Assembly (NCBI RefSeq): GCF_014649335.1
Contig: NZ_BMSV01000002.1
Span: forward strand, 248,001-312,000
Length of the DNA: 64,000 bases
Source of the DNA: Streptomyces roseolilacinus
GTDB taxonomy: Bacteria; Actinomycetota; Actinomycetes; Streptomycetales; Streptomycetaceae
Direction of reading: 5' to 3'
Each line of letters opens with the position of its first letter. Positions within the stretch are counted from its first letter, which is position 1. The translations under genes and the position numbers were made by a program. Shown here in pieces: positions 43,188 through 52,405 of this stretch. The notes under the pieces are model-generated. The model searched no databases, was not told where the DNA came from, and saw only the letters and a program-made list of their open reading frames with translations.

Positions 43188-44420
43188 TCACTTGCCGGCC
43201 TTGCGCTTGTTCCAGACGTCGAACCCGACCGCGGCCAGCAGCACCAGGCCCTTGATGACCTGCTGGTAGTCCGTGCCGATGCCGACCAGGGACATGCCGT
43301 TGTTGAGCACGCCCAGCACCAGGCCGCCGATGACGGCGCCCATCACCGTGCCGACGCCGCCGCTCATGGACGCGCCGCCGATGAACGCCGCGGCGATCGC
43401 CTCCAGTTCGAAGTTGAGGCCGGCCTGCGGGGTGCCCGCGTTGAGGCGCGCCGCGTACACGCAGCCCGCCAGGGCGGCGAGGACGCCCATGTTGACGAAG
43501 ACGAGGAAGGTGACCCGCTTGTCCTTGACGCCGGACAGCTTCGCCGCGGCCTTGTTGCCGCCGAGCGCGTACACGTGGCGGCCGACGACGGCGTTGCGCA
43601 TCACGTACCCGAGGCCGATGAGCAGCGCGCACATGATGAGCATCACGACCGGCACGCCGTGGAACGACGCCAGCGTCAGCGTGGACGCCACCACGGCGGC
43701 GGTGATCGCCACGCACTTCAGCGCCCACACGCCGGCCGGCACCACGTCCAGCTCGTAGGCGAGCTGCCGCCGGCGGTCCCGCCACTCCCGCAGCAGCAGG
43801 AACACGAGGGCGACCAGGCCGAGGAACAGCGTCGGGTTGTGGTACTGCGTGTACGGGCCCATCTCCGGGATGAACCCCTTGGCGAGGTTCTGGAAGCCCT
43901 CCGGGAACGGCGCGATCGACTGGCCCTCCAGCACGATCTGCGTCAGGCCGCGGAACAGCAGCATGCCGGCGAGCGTCACGATGAACGAGGGGATGCCGAG
44001 GTACGCGATGAAGTACCCCTGCCAGGCGCCCGCGAGCGCGCCGACGAGCAGCGAGAGGATCAGCGCCGGCACCCACGGCATGTCGTGTTTGACCATCATC
44101 ACCGCCGACAGGGCGCCCACGAAGGCGACGAGCGAGCCGACGGACAGGTCGATGTGCCCGGCGATGATGACGATCATCATGCCCATGGCGAGGATGAGGA
44201 TGTAGCTGTTCTGCTGGATCAGGTTGGAGACGTTGTTCGGCAGCAGCAGCGTGCCGTCGGTCCACACCTGGAACAGCACGACGATGAACGCGAGCGCGAT
44301 CAGCATGCCGTACTGCCGCATGTTGCCGCGCAGCCCCCGCAGGAGCACCTCGCGCGTCGACGGCTGCGCGGACGACGGCCCGGGCGCCGCGTCCTTCGGG
44401 GAAGTGGTCGTGGTGGTCAT
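43188..44420 (-). CDS. mmsB: Multiple-monosaccharide ABC transporter permease
   Basis: 410 residues with about ten membrane helices. AGHIDLSVGSLVAFVGALSA is the motif of ribose/xylose-type permeases, and GGASMSGGVGTVMGAVIGGL lies near the end. The length and central loop (LREWRDRRRQLAYELDVVPA) match MmsB/GguB. Nine bp separate it from mmsA. With ChvE and MmsA it imports aldoses such as arabinose, galactose, xylose or glucose. Confidence 0.95.
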   Translation of the reverse strand: MTTTTTSPKDAAPGPSSAQPSTREVLLRGLRGNMRQYGMLIALAFIVVLFQVWTDGTLLLPNNVSNLIQQNSYILILAMGMMIVIIAGHIDLSVGSLVAFVGALSAVMMVKHDMPWVPALILSLLVGALAGAWQGYFIAYLGIPSFIVTLAGMLLFRGLTQIVLEGQSIAPFPEGFQNLAKGFIPEMGPYTQYHNPTLFLGLVALVFLLLREWRDRRRQLAYELDVVPAGVWALKCVAITAAVVASTLTLASFHGVPVVMLIMCALLIGLGYVMRNAVVGRHVYALGGNKAAAKLSGVKDKRVTFLVFVNMGVLAALAGCVYAARLNAGTPQAGLNFELEAIAAAFIGGASMSGGVGTVMGAVIGGLVLGVLNNGMSLVGIGTDYQQVIKGLVLLAAVGFDVWNKRKAGK

Positions 44421-44429
44421 GGCGGGGCC

Positions 44430-45992
44430 TCAGCTTCTGTTCATGGTCATCTGACGCATCAGGACTTCCTGGGTGGCGTCGGCGCGGTCGACCTCACCGG
44501 TCAGCCGGCCCTCGGCCATCGTGTAGATCCGGTCGCACATCCCGAGCAGCTCGGGCAGTTCGGAGGAGATGAACAGCACCGCCTTGCCCTGCGCCGCCAG
44601 CCGGTCGATGACGGTGTAGATCTCGTACTTGGCGCCGACGTCGATGCCGCGCGTCGGCTCGTCGAGGATCAGCACCTCGGGGTCGGCGTGGATCCACTTG
44701 CTGAGGACGACCTTCTGCTGGTTGCCGCCGGACAACCGCCCCACCTGCTCGAACACCGTCGGCGCCTTGATGTTCATGGTGGTGCGGTACCGCTCCGCGA
44801 CCCGCCGCTCGTGGTGCTCGTCGACGACGCCGCGCCGCCGCATCCCGGGCAGCGACGCCAGGGAGATGTTGCGGTTGACGTTGTCGATGAGGTTGAGGCC
44901 GTACTGCTTGCGGTCCTCGGTGACGTACGCGATCCCGGCGGCGACCGCCGCGGGCACCGTCCGCGTCGCCACCTCCCGGCCGCCGACCTCCACGGTCCCC
45001 GAGACGTACCGGCCGTAGGAGCGGCCGAACACGGACATCGCCAGCTCCGTGCGGCCCGCGCCCATCAGCCCGGCGATGCCCACGATCTCCCCGCGGCGCA
45101 CCGTCAGCGACACGTCGTCGACGACCGTCCGCTGCTGGTCCACCGGGTGCCGCACCGTCCACCCGCGCACCGCGAGCGCGACCTCCCCGGCGTCCTCGCC
45201 GGTGTACCGGCTCCGCTCGGGGAACCGCTGGTCGAGGTCGCGGCCCACCATGCCGCGGATGATCCGGTCCTCGGAGAGTTCCGGCTCGTCCCCCGGCGAC
45301 TCGCGTACGGTCAGCGTCTCGATGGTGCGCCCGTCGCGCAGGATCGTCACCGCGTCCGCGATCCGCCGCACCTCGTTCAGCTTGTGCGAGATGATGATGC
45401 TCGCGATGCCCTGCTCCCGCAGCTCCAGGATGAGCTCCAGCAGCTTGGCGCTGTCCTCGTCGTTCAGCGCGGCCGTCGGCTCGTCCAGGATGAGCAGCCG
45501 CACCTCCTTCGACAGCGCCTTGGCGATCTCCACGAGCTGCTGCTTGCCGACGCCCAGCTCCGAGACCGGCGTCTGCGGGTTCTCGGCGAGGCCGACCCGC
45601 CGCAGCAGCCGGCCCGCCTCGCGCAGCGTCTCGTTCCAGTCGACGATGCCGCGCGAGGCGCGCTCGTTGCCGAGGAAGATGTTCTCGGCGATCGACAGGT
45701 ACGGCACCAGCGCCAGCTCCTGGTGGATGATGACGACGCCGCGCCGCTCGCTGGCCCGGATGTCGCGGAACGCCACGGGCTCGCCCTCGAAGAGGACCTC
45801 CCCCTCGTACGAGCCGTGCGGGTGGACGCCGCTGAGGACCTTCATCAGCGTCGACTTGCCCGCCCCGTTCTCGCCGCAGACGGCGTGGATCTCCCCGGCC
45901 CGCACCGTCAGGTTCACCTCGGAGAGCGCGGTGACGCCGGGGAACGTCTTGGTGATCCCGCGCATCTCCAGGACCGGCCGGCCGGCGCTCAC
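44430..45992 (-). CDS. mmsA: Multiple-monosaccharide ABC transporter ATP-binding protein
   Basis: 520 residues from GTG, overlapping the chvE stop (GTGA). It has two ATPase halves. The first has Walker [10 protein letters not shown] and [12 protein letters not shown]; the second has a degenerate Walker A (GLMGAGRTE), signature LSGGNQQKV and [18 protein letters not shown]. This is the duplicated form of sugar importers (AraG/XylG/GguA type). [20 protein letters not shown] is another family segment. It energises uptake with mmsB and chvE. Confidence 0.96.
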   Translation of the reverse strand: MSAGRPVLEMRGITKTFPGVTALSEVNLTVRAGEIHAVCGENGAGKSTLMKVLSGVHPHGSYEGEVLFEGEPVAFRDIRASERRGVVIIHQELALVPYLSIAENIFLGNERASRGIVDWNETLREAGRLLRRVGLAENPQTPVSELGVGKQQLVEIAKALSKEVRLLILDEPTAALNDEDSAKLLELILELREQGIASIIISHKLNEVRRIADAVTILRDGRTIETLTVRESPGDEPELSEDRIIRGMVGRDLDQRFPERSRYTGEDAGEVALAVRGWTVRHPVDQQRTVVDDVSLTVRRGEIVGIAGLMGAGRTELAMSVFGRSYGRYVSGTVEVGGREVATRTVPAAVAAGIAYVTEDRKQYGLNLIDNVNRNISLASLPGMRRRGVVDEHHERRVAERYRTTMNIKAPTVFEQVGRLSGGNQQKVVLSKWIHADPEVLILDEPTRGIDVGAKYEIYTVIDRLAAQGKAVLFISSELPELLGMCDRIYTMAEGRLTGEVDRADATQEVLMRQMTMNRS

Positions 45993-47107
45993 TTCAGCTG
46001 CCCGGCGGTGAAGTAGCCCTCGTCGACGAGGAGCCCGGTGTTGGTCCGGTCGATGCTGACCGGGTCCAGGAGGAAGGACGGCACGATCTTCTTGCCGTTG
46101 TGGTAGTCCTTCGTGTTGTTGACCTGGGGCTTGCGCCCGTTCAGCACCGCGTCGCCCATCTCCACGGCCTTCGCGGCGAGTTCGCGGGTGTCCTTGAACA
46201 CCGTCTGCGTCTGCTCGCCCCGGATGACGGACTTCACCGACGCCAGCTCCGCGTCCTGCCCGGTGACCACGGGCAGCGGCTGGGCCGCCGTGCCGTACCC
46301 GGCGCTCTTGAGGGCGGAGATGATGCCGATCGAGATCCCGTCGTACGGGGAGAGCACCGCGTCGACCCGGGCGTCGCCGTAGTTCTTGCTGATCAGGTCG
46401 TCCATGCGCTTCTGCGCGGTGCCGCCGTCCCAGCGCAGCGTCGTCACCTGGTTCAGCCGCGTCTGCCCGCTGCGCACCACCAGCTGCCCGCTGTCCAGGT
46501 AGGGCTTCAGCACCTTGACGGCGCCGTTCCAGAAGTACTTGGTGTTGTTGTCGTCCGGGGAGCCGGCGAACAGCTCGATGTGGTGCGGGCGCCCCGCGCC
46601 CTTCGCCGGCTCGCCGAGTTTCAGCTTGTCGACGATGTAGCGGGCCTGGAGCTCGCCCACCCGCTCGTTGTCGAACGAGGCGTAGTAGTCGACGTGCTCG
46701 CTGCCCATGATCAGCCGGTCGTAGGAGATCACCGGGATGCCGGCGTCCTCCGCCCGCTGGAGCACCTCGGTGAGCGCCGAGCCGTCGATGGCGGCGACCA
46801 CCAGCAGCCGCCGGCCCTTGGTGATCATGTTCTCGATCTGGGCGATCTGGTTCTCGACCTTGTCGTCGCCGTACTGCAGGTCGGTCTCGTAGCCGGCCTT
46901 CCGGAACTGCTTCGCCATGTTCTCGCCGTCGGCTATCCACCGCTCCGACGCCTTGGTCGGCATGGCCAGGCCGATGGTGCCGCCCTTGCCGGCCGGCGGC
47001 TTGTAGCGGCTGCCGCCCCGGGCCTCCTGGCCGCAGGCGGTGAGCGAGACGGTGAGCAGGGCCGCCGCGAGGGCGGCGCCCGCGACGCGGGCTGTGCGGG
47101 TGCGCAT
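45989..47107 (-). CDS. chvE: Multiple-monosaccharide-binding lipoprotein
   Basis: 372 residues. Lipobox LTAC with Cys25 places it on the outer membrane face. The periplasmic-binding fold has [76 protein letters not shown] and [13 protein letters not shown], all ChvE-like. The family binds D-galactose, L-arabinose, D-xylose and D-glucose. It follows the U32-like gene by 3 bp and overlaps mmsA by 4 bp. Confidence 0.95.
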   Translation of the reverse strand: MRTRTARVAGAALAAALLTVSLTACGQEARGGSRYKPPAGKGGTIGLAMPTKASERWIADGENMAKQFRKAGYETDLQYGDDKVENQIAQIENMITKGRRLLVVAAIDGSALTEVLQRAEDAGIPVISYDRLIMGSEHVDYYASFDNERVGELQARYIVDKLKLGEPAKGAGRPHHIELFAGSPDDNNTKYFWNGAVKVLKPYLDSGQLVVRSGQTRLNQVTTLRWDGGTAQKRMDDLISKNYGDARVDAVLSPYDGISIGIISALKSAGYGTAAQPLPVVTGQDAELASVKSVIRGEQTQTVFKDTRELAAKAVEMGDAVLNGRKPQVNNTKDYHNGKKIVPSFLLDPVSIDRTNTGLLVDEGYFTAGQLK

Positions 47108-47110
47108 GGG

Positions 47111-48079
47111 TCAGTCACCTTCCGGGACGGAGAAACGCCTCAGGTCGCCCGGGAGCCGTGAACCGAGCGGCGACATGCCGCCGTCCGCGCCGTGCCGGGC
47201 CAGCAGGTCCAGGACCAGGCGCCCGCGCCGGACCCGTTCCCGCGCGGTGGCGAGGGTCGTGTCGCGGAGCTGGGCGCCGTACGGGTAGATGCCGGGGGAC
47301 CGGCTCAGCCCGAACTTCAGGTACAGCGGCGCGCCGCGCCGGATCAGCTCGGCCGCCTCGTACATCCGGATGTAGCCGCCGAGGTCGTCGGGGGCCTCCA
47401 CGTACATGTCCATGGGGGCGCGGCTGACACGGCGGATCTCGGTCAGGTGCGCGAGCGTCAGGTCCGAGGGGACGTTGAGGGAGTCGGCTCCCAGCCGCTC
47501 GTACACGGCGTACGAGGCCGGGTTGACCGGCCCGGTCAGCGCGGACAGCTTGAACGTGGTGTCCGCCGGCAGCGTGCCGGACGCGCGCAGCCGGTGCAGC
47601 GTCCACAGCACCCCCTCGTCGGCGACGAGCAGGCAGCGCACGCCCAGCGCGGTGGCGCGCAGCGCGTCCTCCACGCATCCGGCGAGCGCGTCGTGGCCGC
47701 GGGCGCGCAGCCCGGCGCCGCCCGAGTCGGTGCGGGTGGCCGCGCCGATGTCCCAGGTGCCGCGCGGCCCGGTGAACAGGCACAGTTCGACGTCCCGTTC
47801 CGCGCAGGACTCCACCATCTCGGTGATCTCGGCGTCGGTGAGCATCCACACGCCGCTGCCCTGGCTGATCCGGTGGACGGGGACGTCGAGCCGGGCGCTC
47901 TCCTTCATCACGACCGCGAGCGCCTCGGGGCCCTCGACGGACGGGATCTCGGTGCGCCACACCCCGCCGTCGGGGAAGGTGTGCGGGGACGCGTCGGCCG
48001 GGTCGGGGTCGGGGGAGGGATGGCCGATGCGGGCGAGGGCATCGGCGCCCGGGCGGCGGGGTGCGGACGGGGAGGTCAC
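47111..48079 (-). CDS. U32-peptidase-like TIM-barrel protein heading the monosaccharide importer operon
   Basis: 322 residues from GTG ([11 protein letters not shown]), chosen because GAGGAG lies 5 bases upstream; a possible ATG 18 codons earlier would place the operator inside the gene. The barrel segments [60 protein letters not shown] and [17 protein letters not shown] resemble the U32 family in its core, but the usual catalytic cysteine cluster is not evident. An aldolase-like or other barrel enzyme is an alternative. It is 3 bp from chvE, so its role is probably in sugar metabolism rather than proteolysis. Function is not established. Confidence 0.5.
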   Translation of the reverse strand: MTSPSAPRRPGADALARIGHPSPDPDPADASPHTFPDGGVWRTEIPSVEGPEALAVVMKESARLDVPVHRISQGSGVWMLTDAEITEMVESCAERDVELCLFTGPRGTWDIGAATRTDSGGAGLRARGHDALAGCVEDALRATALGVRCLLVADEGVLWTLHRLRASGTLPADTTFKLSALTGPVNPASYAVYERLGADSLNVPSDLTLAHLTEIRRVSRAPMDMYVEAPDDLGGYIRMYEAAELIRRGAPLYLKFGLSRSPGIYPYGAQLRDTTLATARERVRRGRLVLDLLARHGADGGMSPLGSRLPGDLRRFSVPEGD

Positions 48080-48111
48080 AGGACTCCTCGGGGATCGGTC
48101 GAATCCATAGC

Positions 48112-48126
48112 TGTTCGAAATTTCGT
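48112..48126. promoter_or_regulatory. TGTTCG-type operator of the U32-chvE-mmsAB-galM operon
   Basis: TGTTCGAAATTTCGT (plus strand) contains the perfect palindrome CGAAATTTCG (48116-48125). Reading leftward, it falls between a candidate -35 TGTCGT and -10 TATGGA that are 17 bp apart. It matches the operator-like site before the dehydratase gene at 13 of 15 positions. The divergently placed IclR protein is the natural candidate regulator. Confidence 0.7.
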
Positions 48127-48147
48127 ACGACATTCGGATCTTGGGGT

Positions 48148-48192
48148 GTGCGGCGGCGCGGGGGCCGTCGGGCGCGCCCCGCGCCGCCGCAC
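48148..48192 (-). terminator. 16-bp perfect stem terminator after the dehydrogenase gene
   Basis: 48148-48163 pairs without mismatch to 48177-48192; the loop is 13 bases. It starts 14 bp beyond the stop of the zinc dehydrogenase (reading leftward) and just before the promoter of the U32-like operon. It separates two operons that run in the same direction. Confidence 0.8.
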
Positions 48193-48205
48193 GTGTCGGG
48201 GCCGG

Positions 48206-49258
48206 TCAGGGGCGCAGCAGCACCTTCCCGGCCTTCGGGTCGCCGCTGCCCACCAGCGCGACCGCTTCGGCGAACCGCTCCAGCGGGAACTCGTGGGTGA
48301 CCAGCGGCGCCGGGTCCAGCAGGCCGAGCGCGAAGGCCCGTACCGCGTCCGCCCACGCCGCCGACGACGCGCCGAAGACGCTGCGGATCTCCAGCTGGCT
48401 CACCGACAGGTGCACCGGGTCGATCCCGGTCGCGCCCGCCGAGAACATCCCGGTCAGCACCACCCGGCCGCCCCGCCGCGCCAGCAGGCACGACGACGCC
48501 GCAGTGGAGGGTGCCCCGGCCGTCTCCACGACCAGGTCGAACCGCCCGTGCAGCGCCTCGGCGTCCTGGGGCGTCAGGGCGTCGGTGGCCCCGAACCGCA
48601 GCGCCGCGCCGGCGCGCGCCGCCCGCGGGTCGACCACCACCAGCTCCGCCGGCGAGGAGGCGGCCAGCAGCTGCACGGCCAGCAGCCCCAGGGTGCCCGC
48701 GCCCACCACGGCCACGCGCTCCGTGGGGCGCGGCCGGCCCGCGCGCACCGCGGCCGCGCTCACCGCGGCCGGCTCCAGCAGTGCCGCGGCCCGCAGGTCG
48801 GCGTCGTCGGGCAGCGGGTGCAGCAGCCGCGCGGGCACCGTCAGGTGGTCGGCGAACGCGCCTGGCTCGGTGAACCCCGTCTCGGCGTACCCGCCGGTGC
48901 ACAGGCTCGTCTCCCCGCACCGGCACCGCTCGCACGTCCCGCACGACCGGAACCCCTCGGCGACCGTCCGCCGGCCCACCAGCGCGGGGTCCACCCCGGC
49001 GCCCACGGCCTCCACCGTCCCGGCCCACTCGTGACCGGGCGTCACCGGGTAGCGGACGTAGCCGGGGGCGCGGTGGCCGTCGAGCACCTCGCGGTCGCTC
49101 ATGCAGATCCCGGCCGCCGCGACCCGGACCAGCACCTCGCCGGGCCCCGGCACCGGCACCTCCCGCTCGACCAGCCGGTGGACGCCCGGCCGGTCGATGA
49201 CCACGGACCGGCCGACGGCGCCCGCCGGCCGGTCCGCGGCGTCGGGCGTCGGGCTCAC
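48206..49258 (-). CDS. Zinc-dependent medium-chain alcohol/polyol dehydrogenase
   Basis: 350 residues from GTG, overlapping the dehydratase stop (GTGA). MDR features: catalytic zinc site in AAGICMSDREV and TPGHEWAG, the four-Cys structural zinc loop CGTCERCRCGETSLC, and the NAD-binding GAGTLGLLAVQ. It resembles sugar or polyol dehydrogenases and threonine-dehydrogenase-like proteins. In this operon it could oxidise the sugar to its lactone or reduce a keto-deoxy intermediate; sequence alone does not say which. Confidence 0.88.
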   Translation of the reverse strand: MSPTPDAADRPAGAVGRSVVIDRPGVHRLVEREVPVPGPGEVLVRVAAAGICMSDREVLDGHRAPGYVRYPVTPGHEWAGTVEAVGAGVDPALVGRRTVAEGFRSCGTCERCRCGETSLCTGGYAETGFTEPGAFADHLTVPARLLHPLPDDADLRAAALLEPAAVSAAAVRAGRPRPTERVAVVGAGTLGLLAVQLLAASSPAELVVVDPRAARAGAALRFGATDALTPQDAEALHGRFDLVVETAGAPSTAASSCLLARRGGRVVLTGMFSAGATGIDPVHLSVSQLEIRSVFGASSAAWADAVRAFALGLLDPAPLVTHEFPLERFAEAVALVGSGDPKAGKVLLRP

Positions 49259-50418
49259 CTGGCGCCCTTCGGGGCGCGCTTCTCCCAGCCCTCGGCCCAC
49301 AGGTCGAACCGGGCCTGCTGCTGCGGGAACTCCGCCGCCGCGTCCACGTCCAGCTCCACGCCGAGGCCGGGTGCGTGCGACACCTCGAAGCAGCCGGTCT
49401 CGGGGTCCACCTGCGGCGCGCCCTTGACCACCTTCTTGATCTCCGCGTCCGCGAAGTCGTTGAAGTGCTCCAGGATCTTGAAGTTGGGCGTGCAGGCGGC
49501 CAGTTGGAGCGAGGCCGCGGTCAGCACGCTGCCGCCCACGTTGTGCGGGGCGACCAGCATGTAGTGGGTCTCGGCGGTCGCCGCCAGCTTGCGGGTCTCC
49601 AGGATGCCGCCGATGTGCCCGAGGTCCGGCTGGATGATGTCGACGGCCTGCGACTCGAACAGCTCGCGGAACTCGATCCGGTCGTGGATCCGCTCTCCCG
49701 TCGCCACCGGCAGGTCCACCTTGTCGGCGAACTTCTTCAGCGCCTTCAGGTTCTCCGGCGGCACCGGCTCCTCCAGCCACGCCGGCCGGTACGGCGCCAG
49801 CTCCCGGGCCAGGCGCACGGCGGTGGCGGGGCTGAACCGGCCGTGCATCTCCAGCATCAGCTCGGCGTCCGGCCCGATCGCGTCCCGCACCGCCTCGATC
49901 AGCGAGACCGCGTACCGGGTCTGCTCGGCGTCCAGTTCGAGGTGGCCGGTGCCGAACGGGTCGATCTTCAGCGCCCGGTAGCCGCGCGCCATGACCCCCT
50001 GGGCGGCCTTGTGGTAGGCCTCCGGGGTCCGCTCCGTCGTGTACCAGCCGTTCGCGTACGCCTTGACCCGGTCCGTGACCTTGCCGCCCAGCAGCTGCCA
50101 GACCGGGACGCCCAGCGCCTTGCCCTTGATGTCCCAGCAGGCCATCTCCACGACGGCGATGCCGGACATGACGATCTCGCCGGCCCGGCCGTAGTCACCG
50201 TACTTCATCCGCCGGACGAGGTCCTCGACGGCGAACGGGTCGGACCCCGCGATGTGGTTGGCCTCCGCCTCCCGCAGGTAGCCGACGAGGGCGTCGGTGT
50301 GGCCCAGCATGCGGGTCTCGCCGACGCCGGTCAGGCCCTCGTCGGTGTGGACGAGCACGTAGGTGAGATTGCGCCAGGGGGTCCCGACGACATGAGTGGT
50401 GATTCCCGTGATGCGCAC
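49255..50418 (-). CDS. Enolase-superfamily sugar-acid dehydratase, galactonate dehydratase-like
   Basis: 387 residues from GTG with AGGGG upstream. Metal ligands are Glu190, Glu216 and Glu242 (LEMHGRF, LEEPVPPEN, TGERIHDR). His192 lies two residues after the first ligand, and His292 (APHNVGG) pairs with Asp265 (QPDLGHIGG); this His pair matches D-galactonate dehydratase (DgoD). Lys151-Ile-Asp153 stands at the second barrel position. It should convert an aldonate to its 2-keto-3-deoxy acid. Galactonate, arabinonate or fuconate are possible; galactose and L-arabinose share their configuration at C2-C4. It is first in its operon and diverges from IclR. Confidence 0.85.
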   Translation of the reverse strand: MRITGITTHVVGTPWRNLTYVLVHTDEGLTGVGETRMLGHTDALVGYLREAEANHIAGSDPFAVEDLVRRMKYGDYGRAGEIVMSGIAVVEMACWDIKGKALGVPVWQLLGGKVTDRVKAYANGWYTTERTPEAYHKAAQGVMARGYRALKIDPFGTGHLELDAEQTRYAVSLIEAVRDAIGPDAELMLEMHGRFSPATAVRLARELAPYRPAWLEEPVPPENLKALKKFADKVDLPVATGERIHDRIEFRELFESQAVDIIQPDLGHIGGILETRKLAATAETHYMLVAPHNVGGSVLTAASLQLAACTPNFKILEHFNDFADAEIKKVVKGAPQVDPETGCFEVSHAPGLGVELDVDAAAEFPQQQARFDLWAEGWEKRAPKGAR

Positions 50419-50455
50419 GGTAGTTGCCCCTAGAGTCCGTTCGATACGTTGGGTG

Positions 50456-50470
50456 TGTTCGGTATTTCGT
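50456..50470. promoter_or_regulatory. TGTTCG-type operator before the dehydratase operon
   Basis: TGTTCGGTATTTCGT matches the operator at 48112-48126 in 13 of 15 bases. Two related half-sites lie close: CGTTCGATACG (50439-50449) and CGTTCGAAATCG (50475-50486). A cluster of half-sites is usual for IclR-family regulation. Confidence 0.65.
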
Positions 50471-50608
50471 CACACGTTCGAAATCGTGGCGTGACCGTAA
50501 TCAGCCCCCGCCCGGGGTGTCAATGGTTCACGCGTCCCCCGCTCGGCGGACCGCGTTCCGGCGGTCCCGTCCCGCCCATTGCCCGCGAAGGAACCGCTGA
50601 GTAGCCTG

Positions 50609-50622
50609 TGTTCGTCATACCG
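50609..50622. promoter_or_regulatory. TGTTCG-type operator before the IclR gene
   Basis: TGTTCGTCATACCG fits TGTTCG-NN-AT-NN-CG. It directly follows a possible -10 TAGCCT (50602-50607), so the regulator would bind at its own start of transcription. A further half-site, TTTCGAACG, is at 50637-50645. Confidence 0.55.
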
Positions 50623-50662
50623 GCCACTGGCCGGGGTTTCGAACGAAGGGGTGGGTGGCCTC

Positions 50663-51433
50663 ATGGGACGACTGGTTCCCGCGGTGACCAGGGCGCTCGA
50701 CATTCTGGAGCTCTTCCTCGACGGAGACGGCACGCTCTCCGCACCGGAGATCACCCGCAGGCTGCAACTGCCCCGCACCACCGTGCACGAGCTCGTCACC
50801 ACGCTCGCCGCCCGCTCCTACCTCGTGCCCCTCCCCGAGCAGCCCGGCCGCTACCGCCTCGGCGTCCGCGCGTACCAGCTCGGCAGCCGCTACGCCGAGC
50901 AGCTCGACCTCGCCGCCGAGGGCCAGCGCGTCGCCCGCGAGGTCGCCGAGACCTGCGACGAGACCGTCCACGTCGCCATCCTGGAGGACCTGGACGTCAT
51001 CTACATCGCCAAGGTCGACTCCACGCACGCGGTGCGCATGGTGTCCGCCGCCGGCCGCCGGCTCCCCGCCCACTGCACCTCCGTCGGCAAGATGCTGCTC
51101 GCGTCGCTCTCCCAGGACGAGTTCGACGCCCGCGTCGAGGGGCACGACCTCGTCGCCATGACCCCCGACAGCCTCACCGACCCCGACGACCTGCGCGCCG
51201 CCCTCGACACCGTCCGGGAGCGCGGCATCGCCACCGAGCACCGCGAGTCCAACCCCGACGTCAGCTGCGTCGCCGCGCCCGTGCGCGACGGCGCCGGCCG
51301 GGTCGTCGCCGCCCTGTCCATCTCCGTCCCCATGATCCGCTGGAGCGAGGAGCGCGAGGCCGAACTCGCCGAACTGGCCGCCAAGGGCGCCGCCGACCTC
51401 TCCGCCCGCCTCGGCCACCGGGGCACCCGGTGA
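50663..51433 (+). CDS. IclR-family transcriptional regulator of the sugar-acid module
   Basis: 256 residues from the ATG of MGRLVPAVTRALDILELFLD. Winged helix-turn-helix: LSAPEITRRLQLPRTTVHEL, GRYRLGVRAYQLGSRY. The C-terminal effector domain has HCTSVGKMLLASL, ATEHRESNPDVSCVAAPVRD and ALSISVP, all family-typical. It diverges from the dehydratase operon and overlaps the lactonase gene (GTGA). The TGTTCG motif before its own gene and three other transcripts makes it the likely regulator of all four. A sugar acid or keto-deoxy acid is the probable effector; this is inference. Confidence 0.93.
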   Translation: MGRLVPAVTRALDILELFLDGDGTLSAPEITRRLQLPRTTVHELVTTLAARSYLVPLPEQPGRYRLGVRAYQLGSRYAEQLDLAAEGQRVAREVAETCDETVHVAILEDLDVIYIAKVDSTHAVRMVSAAGRRLPAHCTSVGKMLLASLSQDEFDARVEGHDLVAMTPDSLTDPDDLRAALDTVRERGIATEHRESNPDVSCVAAPVRDGAGRVVAALSISVPMIRWSEEREAELAELAAKGAADLSARLGHRGTR

Positions 51434-52284
51434 GCCGCCCCGTCCGCGTCGAGGTCGCCGTGCGGGAGACCGCGCGGCTCGGCGAGGGCCCCACCTGGGA
51501 CCCGGCCGCCGACCGCCTCGTCTGGGTCGACGTCCTCGGCTCCCGCCTCCACACCTACGCCCCCGCCGACGGCCGCCGCACGGTCATGCTCACCGCCCAG
51601 CACGTCGGCGCCGCCAAGCCCCGCGCCGGCGGCGGACACGTCGTCAACCTCCGTGACGGCATAGGGCTGTACGACCCCGACGGCACGTTCCGCTGGCTCC
51701 TCCACGACCCCGTCGACGGCCGCCGCGGCAACGACGCCGCGGTCGCCCCCGACGGCAGCCTGTGGGCCGGCACCATGCGCTACGACGAGGCACCCGGCGG
51801 CGGCGCCCTCACCCGGATCGCCCCGGACGGCACGGCCACCACGCTCCTGCCCGAGGTGACCGTCAGCAACGGAACCGGCTGGAGCCCCGACGGCGGCCTC
51901 GTCTACTACGTCGACACCCCCACGCGCCGCATCGAAGTCCTGCGCACCGACGGCGGGCACGTCGTCGACCGCCGCCCGCTGGCCACCGTGGAAGCCGGCG
52001 CGGGCTTCCCCGACGGGCTCACCGTCGACGCGGACGGCTGCGTCTGGGTCGCCCTCTGGGACGGCGCCGCCCTCCGCCGCTACACCCCGGACGGCCGGCT
52101 CGACCGGACCGTCCCCCTGCCCGTACGCCGCCCCACCGCCTGCGCGTTCGGCGGTCCGGGCCTGCGGGACCTGTACGTCACGACCGCCCGCACCGGCCTC
52201 GACCGCCCGCACCCGCTGAGCGGTTCGCTGCTGGTCCTGCCGGACGCGGGACAGGGACGCGAGGGCCACGCGTTCGCGGGATGA
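51430..52284 (+). CDS. SMP-30/gluconolactonase family sugar lactonase
   Basis: 284 residues from GTG overlapping the IclR stop. Six-bladed propeller with metal ligands Glu19 (GEGPTWDP), Asn147 (SNGTGWSPDG) and Asp195 (FPDGLTVDADG), and substrate-side Asn101 (GRRGNDAAVAPDGSLWAGTM). It hydrolyses an aldono-lactone to the aldonate, the step between the dehydrogenase and the dehydratase in the neighbouring operon. It is co-transcribed with the IclR regulator. The exact lactone is unknown. Confidence 0.92.
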   Translation: MSRPVRVEVAVRETARLGEGPTWDPAADRLVWVDVLGSRLHTYAPADGRRTVMLTAQHVGAAKPRAGGGHVVNLRDGIGLYDPDGTFRWLLHDPVDGRRGNDAAVAPDGSLWAGTMRYDEAPGGGALTRIAPDGTATTLLPEVTVSNGTGWSPDGGLVYYVDTPTRRIEVLRTDGGHVVDRRPLATVEAGAGFPDGLTVDADGCVWVALWDGAALRRYTPDGRLDRTVPLPVRRPTACAFGGPGLRDLYVTTARTGLDRPHPLSGSLLVLPDAGQGREGHAFAG

Positions 52285-52295
52285 TCACGGCTTGC

Positions 52296-52301
52296 TAATA
52301 T
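52296..52301 (+). promoter_or_regulatory. Candidate -10 for the ECF sigma gene
   Basis: TAATAT stands out in very GC-rich DNA, 12 bp after the lactonase stop and 105 bp before the sigma factor start. No -35 was recognised at the proper distance. Confidence 0.4.
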
Positions 52302-52405
52302 CGCCCGCCATCTCGACGCCACGATCAACGGGGGCAGTTCGAGCACACCAGCACCGACAGCACGACACCGAAGCAGCGCGACGACGCGCAGGGGAGAGGC
52401 CGCCC

